Of a stretch of DNA of 64,000 bases, positions 44,768 to 53,777 are shown piece by piece. Positions within the stretch are counted from its first letter, which is position 1; the number at the start of each line of letters is the position of its first letter. Origin of the DNA: Bacillota bacterium (lineage in GTDB: Bacteria; Bacillota; Sulfobacillia; JABLXB01). The position numbers were made by a program, and so were the translations under genes. The stretch covers positions 124,001 through 188,000 of the forward strand of contig JABLXB010000008.1 of assembly GCA_013178305.1 (NCBI GenBank), written 5' to 3'. The notes under the pieces are model-generated. The model made no database searches, was not told the DNA's origin, and saw nothing but the letters and a program-made list of their open reading frames with translations.

Positions 44768-46114
44768 ATGGGATACGATATGGACTACAACGAGGCAATG
44801 CGGTACCTGCACGGCCTGCAGCGGTTCGGCTCGAGGCTCGGCCTCGAGAGGATCGAGCGCCTCATGGCGCTGCTAGGTAACCCGGAGAAACGGTTCCGAT
44901 CTGTGCACATAGCGGGGACCAACGGCAAGGGCTCCGTGACGGCCATGGTAGCCAGGGGGCTCGAAGAAACGGGCTACAAGGTTGGGCGGTATATATCTCC
45001 GTTTCTCGAGGAGTTCGAGGAGCGGATAAGCATCAACGGGAGCAACATCCCGAAGCCGAAAGTCGCGGAACTGACTTCAACCGTGCGTGGCGCGGTCGAC
45101 ACAATGCTGAGCGAAGGATACGACCACCCGACGGAATTCGAGATCGTGACGGCGATGGGGTTCGAATATTTCGCCCGCGAGGCGGTCGATTTCGCCTCTA
45201 TTGAGGTCGGCATGGGCGGCCGGTACGACGCGACGAACGTAATCACTCCGATGGTGTCGGTCATCACTGCCATCGGCTACGACCACATGGAGAGGCTCGG
45301 CGACACGCTGGGGAAGATCGCGTACGAGAAGGCCGGCATCATCAAGCGGGGAGTCCCCGTTGTAACCTCCCCGCAGGTCCCCGAGGCCATCGCCGCGATC
45401 GAGAAGGTTGCCGGCGATACCGGATCGAGGGTGGTGCGCGTTGGACGCGACGTGACCTGGAGCGAGAAGGGGTGCTCGCTGGATGGGCAGACCATCGACC
45501 TGGTTGGGCTGCGCGGGAGATACTCCAACGTTGGAATCGCCCTCCTCGGCCGTCACCAGCAGGCCAACGCGGCGACCGCTGTCGCGTGCCTCGAACTCCT
45601 GTCGGAAATAGGAGCCTGCGTGGACGAGAGGTCGATACGCGGCGCGCTCGCCGGGGTGAGGTGGCCGGGGCGGCTCGAGATCATGTCCAGGTCGCCCGTA
45701 GTCGTGGTTGACGGAGCGCACAACCAGGACGGGGCGAGGGTGCTATCGGCGGCCATACGCGACATCATCCCACACCGCAGGATGGTAATGGTCATCGGTA
45801 TACTGGCGGACAAGGTGGCGGACGACATCCTGGCGGAGCTCGTGCCGCTCGCGAACGAGGTTATCGTGACAAGACCCAACTCTCCACGCGCCTTTCCGCC
45901 CGAGGTGCTTGCGGAAAAGGTTCGCCATTTCCCGGTCTCCGTGCACGTTGAACCACGCATCGCCGAAGCCATCGAAAAGGGCCTTAGCCTGGTCGGTCAC
46001 GGAGATCTCCTTTGCGTGACCGGGTCGCTTTACCTCATCGGCGAAGCTCGTTCTAAATTGGCAGGAATTTTCCAGTCAGACCGGAATAGAGTTGAAAATG
46101 ACGCGCTCGTGTAA
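44768..46114 (+). CDS. folC: Bifunctional folylpolyglutamate/dihydrofolate synthase
   Basis: A 448-residue Mur-ligase-family enzyme that adds glutamates to folate, often also making dihydrofolate. AMRYLHGLQRFGSRLGLERI is the family N-terminus. HIAGTNGKGSVTAMVARGL is the P-loop, EVGMGGRYDATNVI the Mg/folate region, and VVDGAHNQDGARVL the C-domain motif. ATG 44768 and ATG 44780 are both possible starts. It follows valS after 25 bases, the common valS-folC order. Confidence 0.95.
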   Translation: MGYDMDYNEAMRYLHGLQRFGSRLGLERIERLMALLGNPEKRFRSVHIAGTNGKGSVTAMVARGLEETGYKVGRYISPFLEEFEERISINGSNIPKPKVAELTSTVRGAVDTMLSEGYDHPTEFEIVTAMGFEYFAREAVDFASIEVGMGGRYDATNVITPMVSVITAIGYDHMERLGDTLGKIAYEKAGIIKRGVPVVTSPQVPEAIAAIEKVAGDTGSRVVRVGRDVTWSEKGCSLDGQTIDLVGLRGRYSNVGIALLGRHQQANAATAVACLELLSEIGACVDERSIRGALAGVRWPGRLEIMSRSPVVVVDGAHNQDGARVLSAAIRDIIPHRRMVMVIGILADKVADDILAELVPLANEVIVTRPNSPRAFPPEVLAEKVRHFPVSVHVEPRIAEAIEKGLSLVGHGDLLCVTGSLYLIGEARSKLAGIFQSDRNRVENDALV

Positions 46115-46128
46115 CGGGGGTGCAGGCG

Positions 46129-46554
46129 TTGAAGTTCCAGCGCCTTGACGTCCAGGCCGGCGAGTTCCCCCGTGTGTTCGCAGCGCCGGCCTTCCACATC
46201 ATCCAGAGCCACGCCGAGATGCTGGCCATATATGGCGACGAATACCTCGCGGAGGGCATCGACTTCAGGAGGATGTTCGTGGTCGGGGTCCACCGCGGCC
46301 TGTGCAGGAGCGGCGGCTTCTCGGTGGGGATCGGCAAGATCGAGAGAAAGGGCAATCAGGTCGTCGTCAACCTTGCCATCCGCGATCCCGCGCCCGGGGA
46401 TCTCGTGACGCTGGTCATGACGTATCCATCCGACGTGGTAGCAGTGTGGAGGGAGGGCCTCCACCCGGGGGAGAGAGTCGAGTTCGTGTTCCGCGACCAG
46501 GCCGGCAACGAGGTTCACCGGTGCGCCATCACCGCAGTCCAGCCGGGGGGGTAA
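46129..46554 (+). CDS. PrcB C-terminal domain-like protein
   Basis: A 141-residue protein without an obvious signal peptide. The core FHIIQSHAEMLAIYGDE...RMFVVGVHRGLCRSGGFSVG and NLAIRDPAPGDLVTLVMTYP match the PrcB C-terminal domain, named after an inhibitory partner of a spirochaete protease. Its biochemical role here is unknown. TTG 46129 has GGGGG eight bases upstream; a GTG at 46120 overlaps that site. It sits between folC and a SPOR-domain gene, six bases before the latter, so the two are probably one operon. Confidence 0.68.
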   Translation: MKFQRLDVQAGEFPRVFAAPAFHIIQSHAEMLAIYGDEYLAEGIDFRRMFVVGVHRGLCRSGGFSVGIGKIERKGNQVVVNLAIRDPAPGDLVTLVMTYPSDVVAVWREGLHPGERVEFVFRDQAGNEVHRCAITAVQPGG

Positions 46555-46559
46555 CGCTC

Positions 46560-47375
46560 GTGAGAAGAAGGGGAAGTTCCTCGATCGGCTCCTACGTTCC
46601 ATTCCTGCTGTTCGTGATAGTCCTGGGCGCCGTAGCTATAGCCAGCGGTTACTTCCTGGGGAAGTTCTTCATGTCATCGCTTTCGTCCCTCACGCCGCCG
46701 GCCGTCAAGGACAAACTCCCGCCCCCGCAGGAGGCGCAGAGGCCCGCCCCGGTCGTCACTCTCAGCGCGCCGGGTATGAGCCTCTACAGGGTGCAGGCCG
46801 GGCTCTTCAGCGTGAAAGCCAACGCGGACAGGCTCGCCGCTTCGTTGAAGAAGGCTGGAATTCCAGCAGCAATCGTGGGGACGAACCAGTACCGCGTCAT
46901 CGTGGCTCTCCTCCCGAGTTCGGAGTCGGCGAACAGGGTGGTCCAGTCGGTCAAATCGAAGGGCTTCGAGGCGATGGTGGGCAAGTACGAGATTCAGGGC
47001 TCGTCCTTTACGGCCCCGGGTGACGAGTACGGAGAAGCCCTGAAGGCTGTGATAGAGGCGTCGTGGTCGGGCATAGACAGGTCGCTCAAGGCGGCGGACG
47101 CATACATAGCGGGAAGGCGCGCCGATGCCAAGGACATCGTGGAGGCAGCCTCGGTGGTTAACGCCGCCAGGCAGAAGCTGTCCGCTGCGAAGGCGCCGGC
47201 GGGCAGTGAAGCCGTGCATAAGGCGGCCGAAGGCCTGCTTGACCACGCTTCCAGCGCGCTCGCTTCATTGAGCGCCGCCGCGTCGTCGGGCCAACCGGCG
47301 CCATCCATTCTGGGCGACATCGCAGGGGCGGTGCTGGGCTACGAACGGGCGATTGGAACGCTCCCCAAGGACTGA
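46560..47375 (+). CDS. SPOR-domain membrane protein
   Basis: A 271-residue protein: a basic N-terminus (VRRRGSSS), one transmembrane helix (about residues 10-32), a Pro-rich stretch, then a SPOR domain (SLYRVQAGLFSVKANADRLA to about residue 145). The last 110 residues are Ala-rich helices. SPOR domains bind denuded peptidoglycan at septa or in sporulation. The helix topology places SPOR outside the membrane. GTG 46560 has GGGGGGG eight bases upstream. A terminator follows. Confidence 0.82.
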   Translation: MRRRGSSSIGSYVPFLLFVIVLGAVAIASGYFLGKFFMSSLSSLTPPAVKDKLPPPQEAQRPAPVVTLSAPGMSLYRVQAGLFSVKANADRLAASLKKAGIPAAIVGTNQYRVIVALLPSSESANRVVQSVKSKGFEAMVGKYEIQGSSFTAPGDEYGEALKAVIEASWSGIDRSLKAADAYIAGRRADAKDIVEAASVVNAARQKLSAAKAPAGSEAVHKAAEGLLDHASSALASLSAAASSGQPAPSILGDIAGAVLGYERAIGTLPKD

Positions 47376-47476
47376 CAGCCGGCAGGAATTCCGCGGGTCA
47401 CCAAGAACCAATCGGCTTGGGGCTTGAGGGTTCCACTCTTTGGTTGCCGTCATAACCGGTTTGGAAACCGCCAGGT

Positions 47477-47508
47477 CCGCCCCCAGAAACAGGGGGGCGG
47501 TAATTTTC
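47477..47508 (+). terminator. Intrinsic terminator before the rnf operon
   Basis: CCGCCCCC (47477-47484) pairs with GGGGGCGG (47493-47500) around a short loop, followed by TAATTTTC. Confidence 0.75.
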
Positions 47509-47517
47509 TGTCTATTA

Positions 47518-47526
47518 TGCTATAAT
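47518..47526 (+). promoter_or_regulatory. Extended -10 promoter of the rnf operon
   Basis: TGC then TATAAT (47521-47526) is an exact extended -10. The -35 is poor. It lies 44 bases before the rnfC start, directly after a terminator. Confidence 0.6.
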
Positions 47527-47570
47527 GTTTGTCCGGCACGAAGCTAAGATGGTGAGAGGTGATTTCGGGG

Positions 47571-48899
47571 GTGGATACAAGGACCTTTCCGGGTGGGGTG
47601 CATGCGCCGCATTCTAAACACCGGACCGAGCACAATCCCATAAGGAAGGCGTCCGACCCGGCGTCGGTGGTGATACCGCTGCACCAGCACACGGGCGCGC
47701 CTTGTGAACCACTTGTCAAGAAGGGCGAGAGGGTGCTCGTGGGCCAGAGGATCGGCGACAGCAAGGCGGCTGTGTCCGCGCCCGTGCACGCGAGCGTGTC
47801 GGGAACGGTCACCGCGGTCGAACCGAGGCCGCAGCCCGTACTGTGCCGCGACGTGATGTCGGTCGCGATTGAATCGGACGGGCTGTTCGAGGTGGACCCA
47901 TCGGTGAAACCGGCCGGGGACCTGGATTCGCTGGATGCCGCCGAACTCAGGCGGGTCATCCGCGAGGCGGGTATCGTCGGCCTTGGCGGCGCGGCGTTCC
48001 CGACGAGCGTTAAGGTCAGCCCACCCGCGGGCAAGCCAATCGACGTATTCCTGCTGAACGGCGCGGAGTGCGAGCCGTATCTCACCGCCGACCACCGTCT
48101 GATGGTTGAGGAAGCGGACTTGATTGTCCACGGTATGAGGGCCCTGATGAAGGCCACCGGTGTGGAGAAGGGGATCGTGTGTATCGAGGACAACAAGCCC
48201 GACGCGATCGAGGCGATGGGCAAAGTGATCGCCGATTTCCCGAACCTCAGCGTGGTGGCTGTGAAGACGAAGTACCCGCAGGGCGGCGAGAAGCAGCTCA
48301 TCGTGGCCGTACTGGGGCGGGAGGTGCCGCCTCCGCCGGGTCTCCCCCTGGACGTCGGGGTCGTGGTGAACAACGTCGGGACCGCGGCGGCCGTGGCCAC
48401 GGCGATACGCACCGGCATGCCGCTCGTGGAGCGCGTACTGACGGTCACGGGGTCGCTTGTCAAGGAGCCGGCGAACCTGAGGGCACGCATCGGCACCACG
48501 TTCGAGGACCTTATCAGCCAGTGCGGCGGCCTTGCCGGTGAACCGGCCAAGATAATCGCGGGCGGCCCGATGATGGGGATCGCCCAGTACACGACGGCTG
48601 TTCCCGTGGTCAAAGGCACGTCGGGCATCCTGGTCCTGGGCAAGGACGAGGCCAACCTTGAAGAGCCATCGAACTGCATAAGATGCGGCCGGTGCGTGCG
48701 CGCCTGCCCGATGTTACTCATGCCGCTGTACATCAAAACGTACGCCGAGGCATCGAGGTGGGACCTCGCCGAGCGTTACTCGCCCACGGCCTGCATAGAG
48801 TGTGGCGCGTGCGCCTACGAGTGCCCAGCGAGGTTACCTCTGGTGCAATGGATAAAGATATCCAAGGCCGAACTGGCCAGGGCGAAAGGGGGCAAGTGA
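47571..48899 (+). CDS. rnfC: Rnf electron-transport complex subunit C
   Basis: A 442-residue peripheral subunit of the ferredoxin:NAD+ oxidoreductase. RTFPGGVHAP opens the protein and SAPVHASVSGTVTAVE is the lipoyl-like beta-barrel. GLGGAAFPTSVKV and LNGAECEPYLTADHRLM form the NADH/flavin region, as in NuoF. Two 4Fe-4S motifs follow: CIRCGRCVRACP and CIECGACAYECP. The start is GTG 47571 or 47559; GAGAGGT upstream slightly favours 47571. It is the first gene of rnfCDEAB. Confidence 0.95.
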   Translation: MDTRTFPGGVHAPHSKHRTEHNPIRKASDPASVVIPLHQHTGAPCEPLVKKGERVLVGQRIGDSKAAVSAPVHASVSGTVTAVEPRPQPVLCRDVMSVAIESDGLFEVDPSVKPAGDLDSLDAAELRRVIREAGIVGLGGAAFPTSVKVSPPAGKPIDVFLLNGAECEPYLTADHRLMVEEADLIVHGMRALMKATGVEKGIVCIEDNKPDAIEAMGKVIADFPNLSVVAVKTKYPQGGEKQLIVAVLGREVPPPPGLPLDVGVVVNNVGTAAAVATAIRTGMPLVERVLTVTGSLVKEPANLRARIGTTFEDLISQCGGLAGEPAKIIAGGPMMGIAQYTTAVPVVKGTSGILVLGKDEANLEEPSNCIRCGRCVRACPMLLMPLYIKTYAEASRWDLAERYSPTACIECGACAYECPARLPLVQWIKISKAELARAKGGK

Positions 48900-48901
48900 G
48901 C

Positions 48902-50023
48902 GTGGCGGGGGCTTCGAACCTTGTAGTGACGGTTTCACCGCACATTAAGTCGCCCAATTCCACCCGTGGGGTCATGCAGGGGGTGCTGCTCGCTTTGCTG
49001 CCGGTCACCCTGCTCGCCATGGTAACCTTCGGGTACTCGGGTTCGTTCATAATAGTGATTTCGATGGCTACTTCGCTGTTCTTCGAAGTGATCTGGCATA
49101 ACCTCAGGATGTGCAAGGGCGTCCCGAGAACCTGGGGCGCCACGGCCGTCGCCGTACTCGCGCCGGCGGTCATGTCGGCCGCGGGCGCGGGGGCTATCGC
49201 ACCGTATGTGACTCTCGCAGTCATGGTTGCTTTCATATGCTCCGAAACCTGCGTCAAGCGGGCCGGCGAACAGCCGCATGCTTTCGACGGCAGCGCCGCG
49301 GTGACCGGCCTCTTGCTGGCGCTCGTGCTCCCGCCGGTAGTCCCGTGGTGGATACCGTTCATCGGGGCGTTTGTGGCGATTTCCCTGGGCAAGGAGATAT
49401 TCGGCGGCCTCGGGTTCAACGTGTTCAACCCGGCACTCGCGGCGAGGGCCATCCTGGTGCTATCGTGGCCGGTGTACCTCACCACGGGCTGGTACAGGCC
49501 GCTGGGGATCGACGCCGCCACGAAGGCCACGCCACTCGCGATAATGAAGGGCGGGGTGACGCCCAGCGTCGCACGGTACTACATGCCGCTTCTGCTGCAG
49601 AACACGGCAGGGTCCATTGGCGAGGTATCGGCCCTGCTTCTCGTACTGGGTGGGCTAGTACTGCTGTGGATGAGGGTCATCACGTGGCACATTCCGGTCA
49701 CGTACCTCGGGACCGTGGCGGTCCTGAGCCTCGTGATGGGGGGCGACCCGGTGTTCAGCCTGCTGGCCGGCGGGGTAATGATCGGCGCCTTCTTCATGGC
49801 CACCGACTACGTGACCTCGCCCGTCACGGCGAAAGGCAAGATCCTGTTCGGGGTTATGTGCGGCGCAATCACGATGGTGTTGAGGACGTACTCCAAGGCA
49901 CCTGAGGGTGTTACGTCGGCAATACTGTTCATGAACATGTGCACGCCGCTCATAGACAGGATGATGATCCCGAAGCCGCTCGGCAGCCGCAAGACGGCCG
50001 GGAGCCAGGGGGTGGCGAAATGA
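48902..50023 (+). CDS. rnfD: Rnf electron-transport complex subunit D
   Basis: A 373-residue polytopic membrane subunit that carries covalent FMN. VSPHIKSPNSTRGVMQGVL is the family N-terminus. GLGFNVFNPALAARAIL and DAATKATPLAIMKGG follow; the second Thr of the latter is the expected flavin-attachment site. FMATDYVTSPVT and RTYSKAPEGVTSAILFMNMC complete the pattern. GTG 48902 lies two bases after the rnfC stop. In most operons rnfG follows; here rnfE does, overlapping by four bases. Confidence 0.95.
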   Translation: MAGASNLVVTVSPHIKSPNSTRGVMQGVLLALLPVTLLAMVTFGYSGSFIIVISMATSLFFEVIWHNLRMCKGVPRTWGATAVAVLAPAVMSAAGAGAIAPYVTLAVMVAFICSETCVKRAGEQPHAFDGSAAVTGLLLALVLPPVVPWWIPFIGAFVAISLGKEIFGGLGFNVFNPALAARAILVLSWPVYLTTGWYRPLGIDAATKATPLAIMKGGVTPSVARYYMPLLLQNTAGSIGEVSALLLVLGGLVLLWMRVITWHIPVTYLGTVAVLSLVMGGDPVFSLLAGGVMIGAFFMATDYVTSPVTAKGKILFGVMCGAITMVLRTYSKAPEGVTSAILFMNMCTPLIDRMMIPKPLGSRKTAGSQGVAK

Positions 50024-50697
50024 TGTTCGAGCGGGCTGACCTTACAAGAGGACTTGTTACCGAGAACCCGCTACTCAAATTGATGATCGGGTTGTGCTCG
50101 GCCCTGGCCGTTTCGACACGTGTCGAGAACGCCATGTTCATGGGGGTCGCGGTCATATTCGTGCTGACGCTCTCCAACATAGTAATATCGGTCTTGAGGC
50201 GGGTGATCCCGGATAACGTCCGGATACCCATATTCATCGTCGTGATATCGTCGTTCGTGACCATAGTCGACCTCAGCCTGAGGGCGTACTTCCCGGGTAT
50301 ATACTCGTCACTCGGGGTGTGGATACCGCTGATAGTCGTGAACTGTATCATCCTTGGGCGCGCGGAGGCGTTCGCGTACCACAAGGGCATCCTGGCTTCA
50401 ACGCTGGACGGTCTCGGCATGGGTGTGGGGTACACCCTGGTGCTTCTGGTGATGGGGTTGATTCGTGAGCTGTCCGGAACGGGCGGCATTACAATGCTGG
50501 GTGTGCACCTGATCAGCCTCGGTTCCGGCTTCCAGGCGCCGACGTTCATGATAAGCTTCCCCGGCGCATTCCTGGTGTTTGGGCTGTTGATGGGCGCGCT
50601 CAACAAGGCTCAGATGGTGATGGCCGAGCGGGCGGCGAAGAAGTCGTCGAAGGCGGCCTCGAAGGCGGGTACGACCGCCGCCGCGGGAGGGGTGTGA
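50020..50697 (+). CDS. rnfE: Rnf electron-transport complex subunit E
   Basis: A 225-residue, six-helix membrane subunit. LTRGLVTENPLLKLMIGLC is the family start. IPIFIVVISSFVTIVDL and GVWIPLIVVNCIILGRAEAF are the paired helices shared with RnfA and NqrD, which hold the Cys ligands of a membrane Fe-S centre (here in VVNCII and GLCS). The C-terminal 25 residues are Lys/Ala-rich and probably cytoplasmic. ATG 50020 overlaps the rnfD stop. rnfA follows at once. Confidence 0.95.
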   Translation: MMFERADLTRGLVTENPLLKLMIGLCSALAVSTRVENAMFMGVAVIFVLTLSNIVISVLRRVIPDNVRIPIFIVVISSFVTIVDLSLRAYFPGIYSSLGVWIPLIVVNCIILGRAEAFAYHKGILASTLDGLGMGVGYTLVLLVMGLIRELSGTGGITMLGVHLISLGSGFQAPTFMISFPGAFLVFGLLMGALNKAQMVMAERAAKKSSKAASKAGTTAAAGGV

Positions 50698-50698
50698 A

Positions 50699-51319
50699 AT
50701 GGGAGAGATCCAGAGGTACTTCCTCATATTCCTTGGAGCGATACTCGTCTATAACATATTGCTCATCAGGTTCATCGCCCTGTGCTCGTACTTCGGTATT
50801 TCGTCGTCGATGGAGACCTCGATAGGCATGAGCCTGGCGGTTGTGTTCGTGATGATGATATCGAGCACCCTCTCATGGGTGTTGTGGAACTACGTGCTGG
50901 TCCCGTTCGGGGTGGGGGAGTTCCTGTACATCCCGGTGTTCATCCTCGTGATCGCGGCGTTCGTGCAGCTCGAGGAGATGTTTATACGCAAGACGGCCCC
51001 GACGCTGTACAGGGCCATGGGCATCTACCTGCCGCTTATTACCACGAACTGCGCGGTGCTCGCCGCCGCAACCGAGGTGGCGAAGCCGGGGTTCCTCAAA
51101 ATGAGCATTACGTACAACTATACGTTGCCCGAGGCGTGGGTATATACGTTCGGCGTTGCGCTCGGGTACTGCGTCGCTCTCATCCTGTTCGCAGCCATCA
51201 GGGAGAAGGTCGACTTCGCGCCGGTCGCGAAACCGCTCAAGGGTTATCCGATTGCTTTCATAACATCAGCCTTGATGTCCCTGGCCTTCACAGGCTTCGC
51301 GGGACTCCTCGGGCTGTAG
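50699..51319 (+). CDS. rnfA: Rnf electron-transport complex subunit A
   Basis: A 206-residue, six-helix membrane subunit, homologous to RnfE with inverted topology. LVYNILLIRFIALCSYFGIS carries the first Cys and YLPLITTNCAVLAAA the second. AALCEQLEEMF-type features appear as AAFVQLEEMFIRKTAPTLY. Together with RnfE it forms the ion-conducting core. ATG 50699 begins one base after the rnfE stop; GGGAGGGG lies upstream. Confidence 0.95.
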   Translation: MGEIQRYFLIFLGAILVYNILLIRFIALCSYFGISSSMETSIGMSLAVVFVMMISSTLSWVLWNYVLVPFGVGEFLYIPVFILVIAAFVQLEEMFIRKTAPTLYRAMGIYLPLITTNCAVLAAATEVAKPGFLKMSITYNYTLPEAWVYTFGVALGYCVALILFAAIREKVDFAPVAKPLKGYPIAFITSALMSLAFTGFAGLLGL

Positions 51320-51340
51320 GCCGGGCAGGAGGGATTTTGG

Positions 51341-52192
51341 ATGCTGGTAATCGCCATAATCGTGATGGGCGTCATGGGCGCCGTGTTCGGCCTCCTGCTG
51401 GGTTTCGCGGGCAAGAAGTTCTACGTTGAGGTTGACCCACGCGTGGCGCAGATCCGCGGGGTACTGCCGGGGGGCAACTGCGGCGCGTGTGGTTTCCCGG
51501 GTTGCGACGGCCTGGCCGAGGCCATAGCGAAGGGGGAGGCCCCCGCCGACGGCTGCAAGCCCGGCGGCGCCGCCATCGCCGCGAAGATCGCCGAGATCCT
51601 CGGGGTTTCCGTGGGTGAATCCAACGGTCGCAGCATCGCCCGCGTGACCTGCGGTGGCGACAGGGTGAACTGCCAGAACAGGTCGGCATACGCAGGCGTG
51701 CCGAGCTGTCGAGCGGCCCTGCTCGCGGGGGGCGGGTTCAAGGCGTGCGAGTACGGCTGCCTCGGGTTGGGTGACTGCGTCCGCGCGTGCCCGTTCGGCG
51801 CCATGCGGATGTCCGCTGCAGGGCTTCCCGAGGTCGACGATGAAAAGTGCGTGGCCTGCGGCAAGTGCGTGACGGGGTGCCCGAGGGGGATAATGGAGCT
51901 TGTACCGGAATCCAAGACGGTGTTCGTGCGCTGCCGCAGCAAGGCGCGGGGTCCGGTGGTCCGCAAAGCGTGCAAGGTGGGCTGCATCGCGTGTATGGCA
52001 TGCGTGAAGGTTTGCCCCACTGGCGCCATCTCCGTGCAGGACAACCTCGCGAGGATCGACTACTCGAAGTGCGACGCGTGCGGGCTTTGCGTTGCGAAGT
52101 GCCCGGCGCACGCGATAAATGACCTGCGTCATGGCGCGGGCGCAGCGGGGGACGCAGGCGCGGACCGTGTGGCCGGCCAGGCGGCGGGGTGA
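51341..52192 (+). CDS. rnfB: Rnf electron-transport complex subunit B
   Basis: A 283-residue ferredoxin-accepting subunit. It has an N-terminal transmembrane helix (VIAIIVMGVMGAVFGLLLGF), then the 4Fe-4S Fes domain (GGNCGACGFPGCDGLAEAI). A Cys-rich region with several 4Fe-4S motifs follows: CGLGDCVRACPFGAM-like, CVACGKCVTGCP, CIACMACVKVCP and CDACGLCVAKCP. It passes electrons from reduced ferredoxin into the complex. ATG 51341 has CAGGAGGG upstream. A terminator follows at 52267. Confidence 0.95.
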   Translation: MLVIAIIVMGVMGAVFGLLLGFAGKKFYVEVDPRVAQIRGVLPGGNCGACGFPGCDGLAEAIAKGEAPADGCKPGGAAIAAKIAEILGVSVGESNGRSIARVTCGGDRVNCQNRSAYAGVPSCRAALLAGGGFKACEYGCLGLGDCVRACPFGAMRMSAAGLPEVDDEKCVACGKCVTGCPRGIMELVPESKTVFVRCRSKARGPVVRKACKVGCIACMACVKVCPTGAISVQDNLARIDYSKCDACGLCVAKCPAHAINDLRHGAGAAGDAGADRVAGQAAG

Positions 52193-52266
52193 CCCGGTCG
52201 GACGGCGCGGCCAGGCGGCGGGACGGCTCGCGCTTGTCGCGCGCGGTGACCGGATGAGATGGCGAG

Positions 52267-52292
52267 GGGGCTCCGGAGACGGAGTCCCTTTT
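52267..52292 (+). terminator. Intrinsic terminator after rnfB
   Basis: GGGGCTCCG (52267-52275) pairs with CGGAGTCCC (52280-52288, one G-T pair) on a GAGA loop, followed by TTTT. apbE may still be reached by read-through. Confidence 0.8.
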
Positions 52293-52355
52293 GAGTAACC
52301 GGCGAAATAACCGGCAGGCCGGTTGCATGCGCCGCCGGGGGAAGGGGGCGGGCCT

Positions 52356-53375
52356 TTGAGGAGGGTTCGGCTGGTTGGCGTGTTGTGCGTCGCCGTGGCG
52401 GCGGCGCTCGCGCTGAGGGGTTACCTCGGAACAATGCAGCCGGTTGAAAGGTCCGATATACTGATGGACACGTTTATCAGGGTACGGGTATACGGTCGAG
52501 GCGCCGACGCCGCCGCGCAGGCGGCCCTGGACGAATTCAGGCATCTCGAGCGGCTGCTCAACCCGTACGACGAGGGCAGCGAACTTGCGGCTATAAACCG
52601 TAGCGCCGGCAAAGGCCCCGTCAAGGTGAGCCCGGAGACTTTTGAGGTCATCGAACAGGCGGTCCGGTTCGCCGAATCGAGCGGCGGCGCGTTCGACCCG
52701 ACGGTCCTGCCGCTCGTCAAGGCGTGGGGGTTCTCCGGGACGCCCCGCGTGCCCGCAAGAGAGGAACTCGCCACCGCGCGGGCGCTCGTGGACTACCGGT
52801 CGGTGGCCCTCGACAAGGCCAGTATGACGGTCGGCCTGCTCAGGAACGGCATGGGACTCGACCTCGGCGCGATCGCCAAGGGTTATGCGACGGACCGCGC
52901 GGTGGCCGTGCTGCGCGCGAGGGGCGTGAAATCCGCGCTCATCGACGCCGGTGGAAACGTATTCGCGCTGGGTAGAAAACCCCTGGGCTTCCGGCGTTCG
53001 TCCGAGTGGGTGGTTGGGATTCAGCATCCGAGGCAGTCGAGTGAATACCTGGCGAGGATCAGGCTCGAGAACGAGACAGCCGTGACATCGGGGGATTACC
53101 AGAGATACTTCGAGGCAGATGGCGTCAGGTATCACCACATCATCGACCCGAGGACGGGCTATCCCGCGAGGGGGTTAACCAGCGTCACCGTGGTCGGTGC
53201 GTCTTCGACCGCCGCAGACGCGCTGTCGACGACCGTGTTCGTCCTGGGCGAGCGGCCGGGTGCCGAATTCCTGGGGAGAATGGCGGGATTCGGTGCGGTG
53301 CTCGTCACCGAGGGCGGTGGTATTACCGTGACCGGCAATCTGGAATCGAAGACGGAGGCGATAACGCCGCCGTAG
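52356..53375 (+). CDS. apbE: FAD:protein FMN transferase (ApbE)
   Basis: A 339-residue flavin transferase that attaches FMN to Thr residues of Rnf and related proteins. It has an N-terminal membrane anchor (LVGVLCVAVAAALALRGYL; the Cys is not in a good lipobox). Motifs are ILMDTFIRVRVYG, GLDLGAIAKGYATDRA, IDAGGNVFALG and HHIIDPRTGYPARG. TTG 52356 has GGGGG seven bases upstream. Its position right after rnfCDEAB fits flavinylation of RnfD and of an RnfG-type protein. Confidence 0.93.
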   Translation: MRRVRLVGVLCVAVAAALALRGYLGTMQPVERSDILMDTFIRVRVYGRGADAAAQAALDEFRHLERLLNPYDEGSELAAINRSAGKGPVKVSPETFEVIEQAVRFAESSGGAFDPTVLPLVKAWGFSGTPRVPAREELATARALVDYRSVALDKASMTVGLLRNGMGLDLGAIAKGYATDRAVAVLRARGVKSALIDAGGNVFALGRKPLGFRRSSEWVVGIQHPRQSSEYLARIRLENETAVTSGDYQRYFEADGVRYHHIIDPRTGYPARGLTSVTVVGASSTAADALSTTVFVLGERPGAEFLGRMAGFGAVLVTEGGGITVTGNLESKTEAITPP

Positions 53376-53506
53376 GCAACACGTGGCATAGTTGGGGATA
53401 ATTGGGGGCATACCTACGACAGGAAAAGACACGGCACGAGCGAATAGCTAAAGGGATGAGCTAGGGCGGAGCATCTGTAACAACGATTGCGCTAGGGGGC
53501 GAAGAG

Positions 53507-53758
53507 ATGCGGCGGGACAGGAACCCTTGGATCCTGTTGTTGGTGCTTCTTTTCGGAGCCATTGCCGGCAGCGCCGTTGGGCACATCTTGTCGAAGTACG
53601 TGCCGCTGCTCGGCCACTCCGTGGGTGGGGGCCTGGAGCCGCCGGTAACCCTGGACATGGTAGTGCTCACGTTGACGTTCGGCGTGAAGCTCGCACTGAA
53701 CATTGGCACCGCCATCGGTGTAATCCTCGCGATGATGCTGTACTTCGGCCGTCGCTGA
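53507..53758 (+). CDS. DUF4321 small membrane protein
   Basis: An 83-residue protein with two hydrophobic helices (about 8-28 and 52-78) separated by a loop containing LSKYVPLLGHSVGGG. The layout NPWILLLVLLFGAIAGSAVG and a final LYFGRR matches DUF4321, which is often found beside maf-radC-mreB in clostridia. Function is unknown. The maf gene starts 19 bases downstream. The 130 bases upstream hold no other feature I can support. Confidence 0.78.
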   Translation: MRRDRNPWILLLVLLFGAIAGSAVGHILSKYVPLLGHSVGGGLEPPVTLDMVVLTLTFGVKLALNIGTAIGVILAMMLYFGRR

Positions 53759-53777
53759 TCTCGAAGGGTGGCATCAC

